A model generated the notes under the pieces. It worked only from the letters and a program-made list of their open reading frames with translations. It was not told the origin of the DNA and did not search any database. Below, one piece after another: positions 43,454 through 54,776 of a DNA stretch of 64,000 bases; position 1 is the stretch's first letter; each line of letters starts with the position of its first letter. The DNA is taken from the NCBI GenBank assembly GCA_946894095.1, contig OX335649.1, forward strand, positions 19,936,001 through 20,000,000, read 5' to 3'. Source of the stretch: Incurvaria masculella (taxonomy: Eukaryota; Arthropoda; Insecta; Lepidoptera; Incurvariidae). The position numbers and the translations under genes were made by a program.

Positions 43454-43664
43454 TATCAAGTTAAATCCGGGCTGACTCTTAGTGTCCGATACAAAAAACG
43501 TCTTTAGTGACGACAGCAATAAGATTGATAGCTCAATCATTGCAGTAAAAATGCCTAAGCGTAGGATCAATACGCAAAAACATCATCAGCGCCATCTAGC
43601 AGAAGATAAGGGAAGCATTGTGTCGATTCGAACATAATCGAGAAATTCGTTGGCTGACGTAATT

Positions 43665-43862
43665 GTCGGGATAGCTCATTTGGTTTAGAGCAGTGGACAT
43701 GTAATACAAAGGTCGCAGGTTCAAGTCGTGCTTCCGACGAATGTCACGACCGATACTTTTCAGATTATTTCCAAAATCTAATTACAATGCTTCAAATGTA
43801 GATGTCGCTGAAACTCAAATTAATGAGATAACGTTAATGTCGAATCCATTAAATACATAAAA
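43665..43862 (+). mobile_element. Family D SINE with tRNA-Thr(UGU)-like head
   Basis: 43665-43738 folds like a tRNA: acceptor GTCGGGA with TTCCGAC, D-arm GCTC...GAGC, loop CATGTAA (anticodon TGT, threonine) and T-arm with GGTTCAAGTCG. Base changes break the anticodon stem, and the tRNA-like part continues into a repeat body ('cttcaaatgtagatgtcgctg', 'ttaatgtcgaatcc'), so it is a SINE head, not a working tRNA gene. Confidence 0.75.
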
Positions 43863-45989
43863 TGAACCAATGTATTATTGTTGTTATTTAGTTTGTTATT
43901 TTTCTCCGTTGCATAATGCGAGAAGATAATACAGCGTTTCCTACTTCCTTACCCCCTCCGTTTCTTCGGCGAGAAAACCCAAAGAGATTCAATTATAAAA
44001 GTTTTAATACGAAAGCACAAGTTACCTGCTGTCTCTGTAATGTACACAATTAAGCTCCAACTTATTTCAAAGCGCGGTTATCTGAGGGAGCTTCTGAGAA
44101 ACTTTTGCGTGCGTCATTTTTTAATATCTCGAGGCGCAATCCTCTTACATAGTACAATTAGGGCATTTCTTACTATCTTTGCATAAAGTTATCATTAGCT
44201 ATCGAGATGTAAAACTATCTGTCCGGTTGAATCTGTCCAAGATAAGGCCACATTTTTAATAGTAAATTATTGAAATAGTTTTCGTAGCAGATTGATCCCA
44301 TGAAAAAATACATATAAATCGTTTTATGGTTACACTAATGCCATAAATGTCATATGAAGGAAGTTTGGTATTGAATGGGACATAAAAATATGTACGATGG
44401 GGAAACAATTAACAGTTGCAATACCAAAATGCGAATAAATATGATCTTTTAATTTTTAATAAAATTCTAACTTGTTTCTTCTTATATTTATGTATAGTGG
44501 GCACCGCTACTATCGATCACATTGAGATTATTAATTTTTTTCTAGATCAACAATACTATTTAATTTTATAGTTACCTATTTGTTTAATTTGAAATTTAAT
44601 TTCAAAAGATGTCGCAGGACATCCGATAGGAACGATGTTCCTTTCGCTATATGTTATTCTAGACCTAAAATCCTTTATTCACTTTTTCGGGGCATACAGC
44701 ATAGTTAATAATATCTACGATTAATATAAATACATTTTTCAATACACTAACATAAAAATTTAATAAAAAAAAAGTTGCTTTGGTAGATTTTGAAAATTGG
44801 AGACAGTGGATCTCACAGAAGGCTCATAAATTGGATCTGTACTTTGAAAGTAACGATGGTTATTTGGTTATTACCGTCCGTCCATCTCTGCATTGTTAAA
44901 ATAACATTATCCGTTCCGAAATTTATTAAATAAATTCAGTCATATTTTAAGCCTAATCGAAGCGTCCCAAGTGTGTCGGCCCAAAAAAAAATCTTCCGCC
45001 TTCGGCCTGCGAGCACCTCATTTATAGTCCATTGATTCAATTTCCACGCGCAGGGGTCATATTTCACCTAACTCGGGCGGCGAGTGGAGAGATTTCAATT
45101 CATACATATATTTGAATAAATAAATATGCATGAAACCAATTTATAGAGGGCTGTCGCGGCGGGGCGGTGTGGGGTGGGGGTGGGGGGTGCGGGGGTGGCA
45201 CAATATCTCCGCTCATTAGGTGGGAGCCCGCTGAGGCGCTCGGCCCGTGACACCTCCGACCCGTGCCGAGGCGATGTTGACACGATCCTTGCGAGAGGCT
45301 CGTGATGTCATAGTGATGGCGGATGTTGCGGGGATCACGACCGGGCCACTGCGGTTCATGAAGCACGAGCGAAAAGATCTTGACTTGAACAATCGTTGTT
45401 ATTATTATATATTTATTATAATATTATGTAATATAATTATTAATATTATTATAAATTGATTTTAGGAAACTAAGAAAAGCATTCGAAGAAGCCTAAAGAA
45501 GCCTAGAGATAAACAATTCCAAGTGATGATGTAGGTAATTGTTCATTAGCAAATTCAAATTCAAACAAAAATTCAAAAATTCTTCTTCGACAACAAATAG
45601 CGCGGGGCAACGCAGCAAAAGTTCTGGGCAGTTTTCGGCAAAACTTTAAATCAACATTAAAGGAGATATTTTATTAAGTTTTATTTTAAGTCAATAGTTC
45701 TAGTTAATTTTTAATTAATTACTTGGAAAAAACGGTGTTGCTCAGTTGTATTGTCACATGTATTTTAAAATAAATTATCTGAATATAATTTAGAGTTGTA
45801 AATAAAACTAGAATATTTATGTGTGATCGACACTCAAAGAGCCTTTATTGCTAAAGTGCAGATTATCTTGTGCTGATATTGATAGCAAGATGGTAAGAAA
45901 GACCCATTAGTCAATGCGTATGTGCCGATGAAGCTAAATCAGCATGATGAAAAAGACCTTTATTGTAATCTTCTCTCTCTTCCCTAATA
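43863..45989. other. Unassigned DNA; GC-rich patch at about 45150-45370
   Basis: Mostly AT-rich. 45150-45210 is a G-rich low-complexity run ('ggggtgcgggggtgg'). Several overlapping ORFs on both strands cross the patch, none with a recognisable feature. Confidence 0.3.
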
Positions 45990-46293
45990 AATGCCTCCTA
46001 CTAACACAGTATTTAAGATTATACCTACATACATTTATTTAACGATATACCTGCGTTACGGACCTTGACTACAAAGATTATTTGACTGTCATGTGAAATA
46101 TTCTTTTGAGAAGAAGAGGGACTGTAGGAGAATTCCAAATTATGGGTATACAGCAGGTGGCGAAATTGGTTAGACGCAATACCCGCGAATGGTATGTTTT
46201 GCTGGTTCGGGTCCAGCCTTGCAGTATATTCGTAAAGTAGTTCTTTTTACAGGGATATTTCTTTAATTAATGTGTCCTTGCTTCACGGTCGAT
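45990..46293 (+). mobile_element. Family E tRNA-like repeat, copy 2, with inverted left segment
   Basis: 46111-46293 matches 23050-23231 directly, including the tRNA-like A box TGGCGAAATTGGTTAGACG and B box GGTTCGGGTCC. 45990-46081 matches 22950-23043 as reverse complement. So the left segment is inverted in one copy relative to the other. Confidence 0.72.
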
Positions 46294-46659
46294 TTTTTTT
46301 TCTTTATTAAGGTTCACCGGTTATTAAGGTGTACACCCCACAAGTGGCGAACACAGCATGCGTAATAATAACAGAATGATAACTTAACCTAACATATTTA
46401 ACAAAACAAAACAGCATTTTATTAAAAATTAAGATGTTAAACAAAAGAAAAGTTCTGAACCAACAAGAATATTATTTAAAAAAATATATATATGGGCATA
46501 CTTACTAACTACACACTTTTGTATATATTAACTTAAAAAAAGGTACTGCTAACTTTTTTAATGATTTGTCTGCAAAAATATCAAAAAAATACGCCAAATG
46601 TTGCATTCATTGCACATTCTAACAACTGGTAATATTTAATTATACATGCATACATGTCC
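46294..46659. other. AT-rich DNA between family E and the tandem array
   Basis: Starts with a T-run and 'tctttattaaggttcaccgg', perhaps a reversed LINE tail. No gene. Confidence 0.35.
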
Positions 46660-47664
46660 ATATTAAGGTTAAATACGTTCCATATGAAATCCAGTCACTG
46701 AACTAACAACTTGTATAAGCGTCGCGTACTCGTATTTCCACAAAATGCTACGCCGCCCAACGAGGCCAGCTACCCGCTATTCTGAGCCACTCAGTTGCGG
46801 CGGGCGGCTTGCTACGCGGCTCGCTGCTGTGTCGCCGCACACAGCAACTGCTCCGCCGTGATTGTGTTGTGCCAATCCCACAAAGAGGGTGTCATAACTC
46901 CGCTTTCCGGCGCAGCGCCAGCGTCTGGCAGGGCCTTTGTGTCGGAGTATTTTTTCCTAATTGGGACAACATTAAGGTTAAATACATTCAATATTAAATA
47001 CAGCCACTGAACTAACAGCTTTTATAACTGTCGCGTACTCGTTTTTCCACAAAACGCTACGCCGCCCAACGAGGCCAGCTACGCGCTATGCTGAGCCACT
47101 CAGTTGCGGCGGGCGGCTTGCTACGCGGCTCGCTGCTGTGTCGCCGCACACCCGGCGACCCCGCCGAGACTGCGCCGCCGTGATTGTGTTGTGCCAATCC
47201 CACAAAGAGGGTGTCATAACTCCGCTTTCCGGCGCAGCGCCAGCGTCTGGCAGGGCCTTTGTGTCGGAGTATTTTTTCCTAATTGGGACAACATTAAGGT
47301 TAAATACATTCAATATTAAATACAGCCACTGAACTAACAGCTTTTATAACTGTCGCGTACTCGTTTTTCCACAAAACGCTACGCCGCCCAACGAGGCCAG
47401 CTACGCGCTATGCTGAGCCACTCAGTTGCGGCGGGCGGCTTGCTACGCGGCTCGCTGCTGTGTCGCCGCACACCCGGCGACCCCGCCGAGACTGCGCCGC
47501 CGTGATTGTGTTGTGCCAATCCCACAAAGAGGGTGTCATAACTCCGCTTTCCGGCGCAGCGCCAGCGTTTGGCAGGGCCTTTGTGTCGGAGTATTTTTTC
47601 CTAATTGGGACAACATTAAGGTTAAATACATTCAATATTAAATACAGCCACTGAACTAACAGCT

Positions 47665-49900
47665 TTGATAACTGTCGCGTACTCGTTTTTCCACAAAACG
47701 CTACGCCGCCCAACGAGGCCAGCTACGCGCTATGCTGAGCCACTCAGTTGCGGCGGGCGGCTTGCTACGCGGCTCGCTGCTGTGTCGCCGCACACCCGGC
47801 GACCCCGCCGAGACTGCGCCGCCGTGATTGTGTTGTGCCAATCCCACAAAGAGGGTGTCATAACTCCGCTTTCCGGCGCAGCGCCAGCGTCTGGCAGGGC
47901 CTTTGTGTCGGAGTATTTTTTCCTAATTGGGACAACATTAAGGTTAAATACATTCAATATTAAATACAGCCACTGAACTAACAGCTTTGATAACTGTCGC
48001 GTACTCGTTTTTCCACAAAACGCTACGCCGCCCAACGAGGCCAGCTACGCGCTATGCTGAGCCACTCAGTTGCGGCGGGCGGCTTGCTACGCGGCTCGCT
48101 GCTGTGTCGCCGCACACCCGGCGACCCCGCCGAGACTGCGCCGCCGTGATTGTGTTGTGCCAATCCCACAAAGAGGGTGTCATAACTCCGCTTTCCGGCG
48201 CAGCGCCAGCGTCTGGCAGGGCCTTTGTGTCGGAGTATTTTTTCCTAATTGGGACAACATTAAGGTTAAATACATTCAATATTAAATACAGCCACTGAAC
48301 TAACAGCTTTTATAACTGTCGCGTACTCGTTTTTCCACAAAACGCTACGCCGCCCAACGAGGCCAGCTACGCGCTATGCTGAGCCACTCAGTTGCGGCGG
48401 GCGGCTTGCTACGCGGCTCGCTGCTGTGTCGCCGCACACCCGGCGACCCCGCCGAGACTGCGCCGCCGTGATTGTGTTGTGCCAATCCCACAAAGAGGGT
48501 GTCATAACTCCGCTTTCCGGCGCAGCGCCAGCGTCTGGCAGGGCCTTTGTGTCGGAGTATTTTTTCCTAATTGGGACAACATTAAGGTTAAATACATCCA
48601 ATATTAAATACAGCCACTGAACTAACAGCTTTTATAACTGTCGCGTACTCGTTTTTCCACAAAACGCTACGCCGCCCAACGAGGCCAGCTACGCGCTATG
48701 CTGAGCCACTCAGTTGCGGCGGGCGGCTTGCTACGCGGCTCGCTGCTGTGTCGCCGCACACCCGGCGACCCCGCCGAGACTGCGCCGCCGTGATTGTGTT
48801 GTGCCAATCCCACAAAGAGGGTGTCATAACTCCGCTTTCCGGCGCAGCGACAGCGTCTGGCAGGGCCTTTGTGTCGGAGTATTTTTTCCTAATTGGGACA
48901 ACATTAAGGTTAAATACATCCAATATTAAATACAGCCACTGAACTAACAGCTTTTATAACTGTCGCGTACTCGTTTTTCCACAAAACGCTACGCCGCCCA
49001 ACGAGGTCAGCTACGCGCTATGCTGAGCCACTCAGTTGCGGCGGGCGGCTTGCTACGCGGCTCGCTGCTGTGTCGCCGCACACCCGGCGACCCCGCCGAG
49101 ACTGCGCCGCCGTGATTGTGTTGTGCCAATCCCACAAAGAGGGTGTCATAACTCCGCTTTCCGGCGCAGCGCCAGCGTCTGGCAGGGCCTTTGTGTCGGA
49201 GTATTTTTTCCTAATTGGGACAACATTAAGGTTAAATACATCCAATATTAAATACAGCCACTGAACTAACAGCTTTTATAACTGTCGCGTACTCGTTTTT
49301 CCACAAAACGCTACGCCGCCCAACGAGGCCAGCTACGCGCTATGCTGAGCCACTCAGTTGCGGCGGGCGGCTTGCTACGCGGCTCGCTGCTGTGTCGCCG
49401 CACACCCGGCGACCCCGCCGAGACTGCGCCGCCGTGATTGTGTTGTGCCAATCCCACAAAGAGGGTGTCATAACTCCGCTTTCCGGCGCAGCGCCAGCGT
49501 CTGGCAGGGCCTTTGTGTCGGAGTATTTTTTTCTAATTGGGACAACATTAAGGTTAAATACATTCAATATTAAATACAGCCACTGAACTAACAGCTTTTA
49601 TAACTGTCGCGTACTCGTTTTTCCACAAAACGCTACGCCGCCCAACGAGGCCAGCTACGCGCTATGCTGAGCCACTCAGTTGCGGCGGGCGGCTTGCTAC
49701 GCGGCTCGCTGCTGTGTCGCCGCACACCCGGCGACCCCGCCGAGACTGCGCCGCCGTGATTGTGTTGTGCCAATCCCACAAAGAGGGTGTCATAACTCCG
49801 CTTTCCGGCGCAGCGCCAGCGTCTGGCAGGGCCTTTGTGTCGGAGTATTTTTTTCTAATTGGGACAACATTAAGGTTAAATACATTCAATATTAAATACA
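47665..49900 (+). repeat. Higher-order block 1 within the 322-bp array
   Basis: Units show an ordered set of variants: 'ctttgataac' between units, then 'cttttataac', then three units with 'tccaatatt', then two units with 'ttttttcta'. The same order, with one fewer 'tccaatatt' unit, recurs at 50563-52160. The extra unit (about 48714-49035) carries private changes ('gcgacagc', 'gaggtcagc'). Confidence 0.75.
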
Positions 49901-50562
49901 GCCACTGAACTAACAGCTTTTATAACTGTCGCGTACTCGTTTTTCCACAAAACGCTACGCCGCCCAACGAGGCCAGCTACGCGCTATGCTGAGCCACTCA
50001 GTTGCGGCGGGCGGCTTGCTACGCGGCTCGCTGCTGTGTCGCCGCACACCCGGCGACCCCGCCGAGACTGCGCCGCCGTGATTGTGTTGTGCCAATCCCA
50101 CAAAGAGGGTGTCATAACTCCGCTTTCCGGCGCAGCGCCAGCGTCTGGCAGGGCCTTTGTGTCGGAGTATTTTTTCCTAATTGGGACAACATTAAGGTTA
50201 AATACATTCAATATTAAATACAGCCACTGAACTAACAGCTTTTATAACTGTCGCGTACTCGTTTTTCCACAAAACGCTACGCCGCCCAACGAGGCCAGCT
50301 ACGCGCTATGCTGAGCCACTCAGTTGCGGCGGGCGGCTTGCTACGCGGCTCGCTGCTGTGTCGCCGCACACCCGGCGACCCCGCCGAGACTGCGCCGCCG
50401 TGATTGTGTTGTGCCAATCCCACAAAGAGGGTGTCATAACTCCGCTTTCCGGCGCAGCGCCAGCGTCTGGCAGGGCCTTTGTGTCGGAGTATTTTTTCCT
50501 AATTGGGACAACATTAAGGTTAAATACATTCAATATTAAATACAGCCACTGAACTAACAGCT

Positions 50563-52160
50563 TTGATAACTGTCGCGTACTCGTTTTTCCACAAAACGCT
50601 ACGCCGCCCAACGAGGCCAGCTACGCGCTATGCTGAGCCACTCAGTTGCGGCGGGCGGCTTGCTACGCGGCTCGCTGCTGTGTCGCCGCACACCCGGCGA
50701 CCCCGCCGAGACTGCGCCGCCGTGATTGTGTTGTGCCAATCCCACAAAGAGGGTGTCATAACTCCGCTTTCCGGCGCAGCGCCAGCGTCTGGCAGGGCCT
50801 TTGTGTCGGAGTATTTTTTCCTAATTGGGACAACATTAAGGTTAAATACATTCAATATTAAATACAGCCACTGAACTAACAGCTTTTATAACTGTCGCGT
50901 ACTCGTTTTTCCACAAAACGCTACGCCGCCCAACGAGGCCAGCTACGCGCTATGCTGAGCCACTCAGTTGCGGCGGGCGGCTTGCTACGCGGCTCGCTGC
51001 TGTGTCGCCGCACACCCGGCGACCCCGCCGAGACTGCGCCGCCGTGATTGTGTTGTGCCAATCCCACAAAGAGGGTGTCATAACTCCGCTTTCCGGCGCA
51101 GCGCCAGCGTCTGGCAGGGCCTTTGTGTCGGAGTATTTTTTCCTAATTGGGACAACATTAAGGTTAAATACATCCAATATTAAATACAGCCACTGAACTA
51201 ACAGCTTTTATAACTGTCGCGTACTCGTTTTTCCACAAAACGCTACGCCGCCCAACGAGGCCAGCTACGCGCTATGCTGAGCCACTCAGTTGCGGCGGGC
51301 GGCTTGCTACGCGGCTCGCTGCTGTGTCGCCGCACACCCGGCGACCCCGCCGAGACTGCGCCGCCGTGATTGTGTTGTGCCAATCCCACAAAGAGGGTGT
51401 CATAACTCCGCTTTCCGGCGCAGCGCCAGCGTCTGGCAGGGCCTTTGTGTCGGAGTATTTTTTCCTAATTGGGACAACATTAAGGTTAAATACATCCAAT
51501 ATTAAATACAGCCACTGAACTAACAGCTTTTATAACTGTCGCGTACTCGTTTTTCCACAAAACGCTACGCCGCCCAACGAGGCCAGCTACGCGCTATGCT
51601 GAGCCACTCAGTTGCGGCGGGCGGCTTGCTACGCGGCTCGCTGCTGTGTCGCCGCACACCCGGCGACCCCGCCGAGACTGCGCCGCCGTGATTGTGTTGT
51701 GCCAATCCCACAAAGAGGGTGTCATAACTCCGCTTTCCGGCGCAGCGCCAGCGTCTGGCAGGGCCTTTGTGTCGGAGTATTTTTTTCTAATTGGGACAAC
51801 ATTAAGGTTAAATACATTCAATATTAAATACAGCCACTGAACTAACAGCTTTTATAACTGTCGCGTACTCGTTTTTCCACAAAACGCTACGCCGCCCAAC
51901 GAGGCCAGCTACGCGCTATGCTGAGCCACTCAGTTGCGGCGGGCGGCTTGCTACGCGGCTCGCTGCTGTGTCGCCGCACACCCGGCGACCCCGCCGAGAC
52001 TGCGCCGCCGTGATTGTGTTGTGCCAATCCCACAAAGAGGGTGTCATAACTCCGCTTTCCGGCGCAGCGCCAGCGTCTGGCAGGGCCTTTGTGTCGGAGT
52101 ATTTTTTTCTAATTGGGACAACATTAAGGTTAAATACATTCAATATTAAATACAGCCACT
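50563..52160 (+). repeat. Higher-order block 2 within the 322-bp array
   Basis: Repeats the variant order of block 1: 'ctttgataac', 'cttttataac', two 'tccaatatt' units, two 'ttttttcta' units. This is the footprint of a segmental duplication of six or seven units within the array. Confidence 0.75.
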
Positions 52161-52418
52161 GAACTAACAGCTTTTATAACTGTCGCGTACTCGTTTTTCC
52201 ACAAAACGCTACGCCGCCCAACGAGGCCAGCTACGCGCTATGCTGAGCCATTTAGTTGCGGCGGGCGGCTTGCTACGCGGCTCGCTGCTGTGTCGCCGCA
52301 CACTCGGCGACCCCGCCGAGGCTGCGCCGCCGTGATTGTGTTGTGCCAATCCCACAAAGAGGGTGTCATAACTCCGCTTTCCGGCGCAGCGCCAGCGTCT
52401 GGCAGGGCCTTTGTGTCG

Positions 52419-52720
52419 CCTGGCTGCGTCCGATTGAACAGACGGACGGCGGCGGGCGGCCCACGGGTTATGCAGAATCGCCTGGCGCGCTCCGATTTGA
52501 ATTTAAATGTTGTTATTTAAGATTAGTAAGCTATGTCTCGTCGCGGACAAAGCGAGGATGCGAAATTTTTGTCCGATCACGAATTGGGCGAATTGCAAGT
52601 TTCATTGTTTCGATGTTTTTAATGATTTGGTCTTAAGGTGAAAAACATGCACATTTTCATTGTCTCTATTATCCAACTACATGGCATTTTAATACAAATA
52701 TACGCTTTTATAATTGTATC
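52419..52720 (+). other. Array junction: GC-rich leader and a short ORF
   Basis: The last 322-bp unit breaks at 'tttgtgtcg' and continues into CpG-rich DNA (52419-52495) and then an ATG at 52533 opening 29 codons, MSRRGQSEDAKFLSDHELG and onward, stopping at 52620. The first 22 residues are charged and hydrophilic and would suit a real N-terminus; a GT lies at 52599 after GAATTGCAA, but it is a poor donor (GTTTCA). It may be a first exon or chance. I do not recognise the protein. Confidence 0.3.
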
Positions 52721-52891
52721 TTTTTATATTAAACGCGGCGTATGGCGTACGCCAGGACCTCTTAAGGTGGCTGACGACACCCATGAGATTTCTTAATTTC
52801 AGGGGGCGAAAACCATGCCGGCAGGTCAGGTTTGAAGGACCCCAGATTGTACTTTGAGGGAAATACCACGGAAGTGAGTTCATTCCATTGC
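52721..52891 (-). mobile_element. 3' fragment of the same LINE family as 649-3490
   Basis: On the minus strand it follows 'ggaatgaactc', 'ggtatttccc', 'ctggggtccttcaaac', 'gccggcatggttttcg' and 'cctggcgtacgccata' of 3303-3483, with an internal deletion of about 25 bp and several changes, and ends in a poly(A) run (T-run at 52721-52725). An older, heavily 5'-truncated copy. Confidence 0.82.
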
Positions 52892-53584
52892 ATTCCTTTT
52901 GTCGCCACTTATTGTTGTTATATTTTTTCAGTTCCAAAAAACCCTTATCCCGTAAAGAGTAGCCTAAAAACATTAATATCGAAACATGTATTTAAATTAA
53001 TAATGGTAATAAGGTTATTATAAAAATGTAAGCAAATAATAATCTTTATTAGACATATTGATTGCATTATAGTCTTTGTTCGCAGTTGTTGGACGTCCAT
53101 ACTGACGAATACCAAACCGTTATTTTACTGAAAACATAAAAAAGGGCTCGCAAGAGATACTGCTTACACGTACACTAACATTCACAGCGGGCACGTTTAC
53201 AGAGTCCCTCGCAAAACCAGCGAGCATTGTGCCGGCGGAGCGGAGACGACATTAAATATCGGGTATTATCTCCGCCGCAATAATAAATGTGTCGGGGGCG
53301 GTCGGGGGCGGGCGGGGGTGGACAATAAGCGCGCGACCGCGGCGAGCTAATGGCGGCGCGTCCGTCACGCGCCGCGCCCCGCCTCGCGCCGCGCGACGCG
53401 ACCCGCTCACCTGTCGCGTGGTCGCGCGCTTCCAAAGACCGCGCCCTGACAGCCTTCCCTTTTCCCCGCGACAGCGTCGATTTAAATAGTTTGCGCAAGA
53501 TTTTTTATGACGTTTTTATAGCGTTCAATTTAAAAACCGTGTTCCGGTCGCGCTTGCACGCCCGTGTACCCCATTCTTCGATGG
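52892..53584. other. Unassigned; GC-rich patch at about 53200-53480
   Basis: Very CpG-rich ('ggcgcgtccgtcacgcgccg', 'gtcgggggcggtcgggggcg'), with ORFs on both strands that overlap. It may be a promoter-like or conserved element, or a GC-rich exon; no splice-bounded exon stands out. Confidence 0.3.
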
Positions 53585-53944
53585 TTTTTTTTTTTTTTAT
53601 GTGACTGGACATGGATGGCTAATACCACAAGTTCTGTCATGGTATTAGCCCAACACACCACATGGGAACTAGGTGCCATGCCAGGACCTTCCTTATATTG
53701 CACGGCTACATTGAACTGGATGGAAAACACGGACAATTTTCATTGCCGCTTCGACCATCGTTCATCCAATGCGATGGTACCAACCCGGGCGGGATAAACC
53801 CTACCACCTAGTAAGTAAGGAAGGGGACCTACAGCTTAACGTGGAATCCGAACCACGGCCAGCCTCTCTCAACGGTCGAATGGTCACCCATCCAAGACCA
53901 GACCGGACCCAGCGTTGCTTAACTTCGGAGAGCGATCGCCGAGG
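53585..53944 (-). mobile_element. SINE family B (5S-derived head), copy 5, head tip missing
   Basis: T-run 53585-53598, a body identical in most positions to copies 1 and 3, 5S box C and box A present, but the element stops at 'gagagcgatcgccgagg' (53944), so the tRNA A-box-like start is lost. Typical 5' truncation. Confidence 0.88.
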
Positions 53945-54776
53945 ACTGTTTAATTCACTGGGCTCGATGTTTTCGGGTAGTCAATAAAAAATAATATTTT
54001 TCACCGGTTTCTCTCCAATTGTACTAGTCAGGGGCATTTTTGTCTCCGATGGTTGCCGTTATCAGCTAATTCTATTTTTTTTGTTATCAGACATAAGACT
54101 CTTTCCGTAAATATTTGAGTTAAGACATTCATATTTTCACGGTTTAAAAAAATACCAAAATGTATGGCTGCTCAATGTCAAATGGTCAACCTAAATGTTT
54201 GTGTCAATGTTATTAAAATTATAAATACAATGGTATATGAACAAACACCAAAATAAACGATTCATCAAAACTAAATATCCAAATTCTGTAAATGGGTTTT
54301 ATTAAACTCGTCGTGCTGCAGCCACCGACGTTGTAATACCAATTTACTGTCTACAGCATTTAATAAAGTCTCTCCGCAAAGCTTTGTTCGCGGGCGGCTC
54401 TTTCAGGAAAGCGGTTGAAGGACGGGCGGAGAGTTGCAGCGAACGTTAGCGCTTACTACGTGTAGATGTTCACCTGGGCAATTCAAGAGACCAATTAGAC
54501 AGTGTATGTCGTTAGAGGAAGATAACGATTACAGTTTGACAGTATTTCTCATAACGCTTCCAATCGCATTATATATTATGAGGTACCCGGTTCCACTCGG
54601 ACCAATGTTGTTTTGGACTGATGTCGGTCTGAATTATTTCCTTGATATTATATGAGTTCCCCATACAAACTATCATCCCCTAGTTCACGCTCTTGAAAAG
54701 TTTATATTTCTCCACGAAAGGTAGCCTATGTTTTTCTCCAAGGTCCAGACTATCTCTTAGTAGTTTAGTTAGGTTG
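53945..54776. other. Unassigned DNA
   Basis: GC-richer at about 54310-54450. 54690-54775 ('tatttctccacgaaaggtag', 'cctatgtttttctcc') resembles a common lepidopteran Helitron-type interspersed repeat, at low confidence. Confidence 0.3.

Larger units (their letters stand above)
46660..52418 (+). repeat. Tandem array of a 322-bp unit, about 18 units
   Basis: The landmark 'cagttgcggcgggcggcttg' recurs every 322 bp from about 47101 to 51931 and once more at 52253 in a variant form; the first unit is 309 bp because of a 13-bp difference ('cacacagcaactgctccgcc' versus the longer 'cacacccggcgaccccgcc' form). Interior units are nearly identical; first and last are visibly diverged, as expected with homogenisation by unequal exchange. 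Half the unit is GC-rich and half AT-rich. Every unit is open for about 70-100 codons on both strands, but 322 is not a multiple of three, so no reading frame runs through the array. Position and length suggest a satellite or an expanded piece of a mobile element. Confidence 0.95.

Noticed and set aside
43665..43738. A tRNA-Thr(UGU) gene
   Set aside because: The cloverleaf is recognisable, but the anticodon stem is broken and the sequence runs into a repeat body found in other copies, so it is a SINE head.
47748..47963. A repeated small protein gene in each 322-bp unit
   Set aside because: Frames are open on both strands, the unit length is not a multiple of three, and visible variants change residues. 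Stop-poor GC-rich repeat DNA explains it.
46660..52418. CRISPR array
   Set aside because: The units are contiguous 322-bp repeats without unique spacers, and the sequence is clearly eukaryotic.
52256..52636. 126-codon ORF from the last array unit into the flank
   Set aside because: It joins repeat sequence with unrelated flanking DNA in a frame different from the more plausible ATG at 52533.
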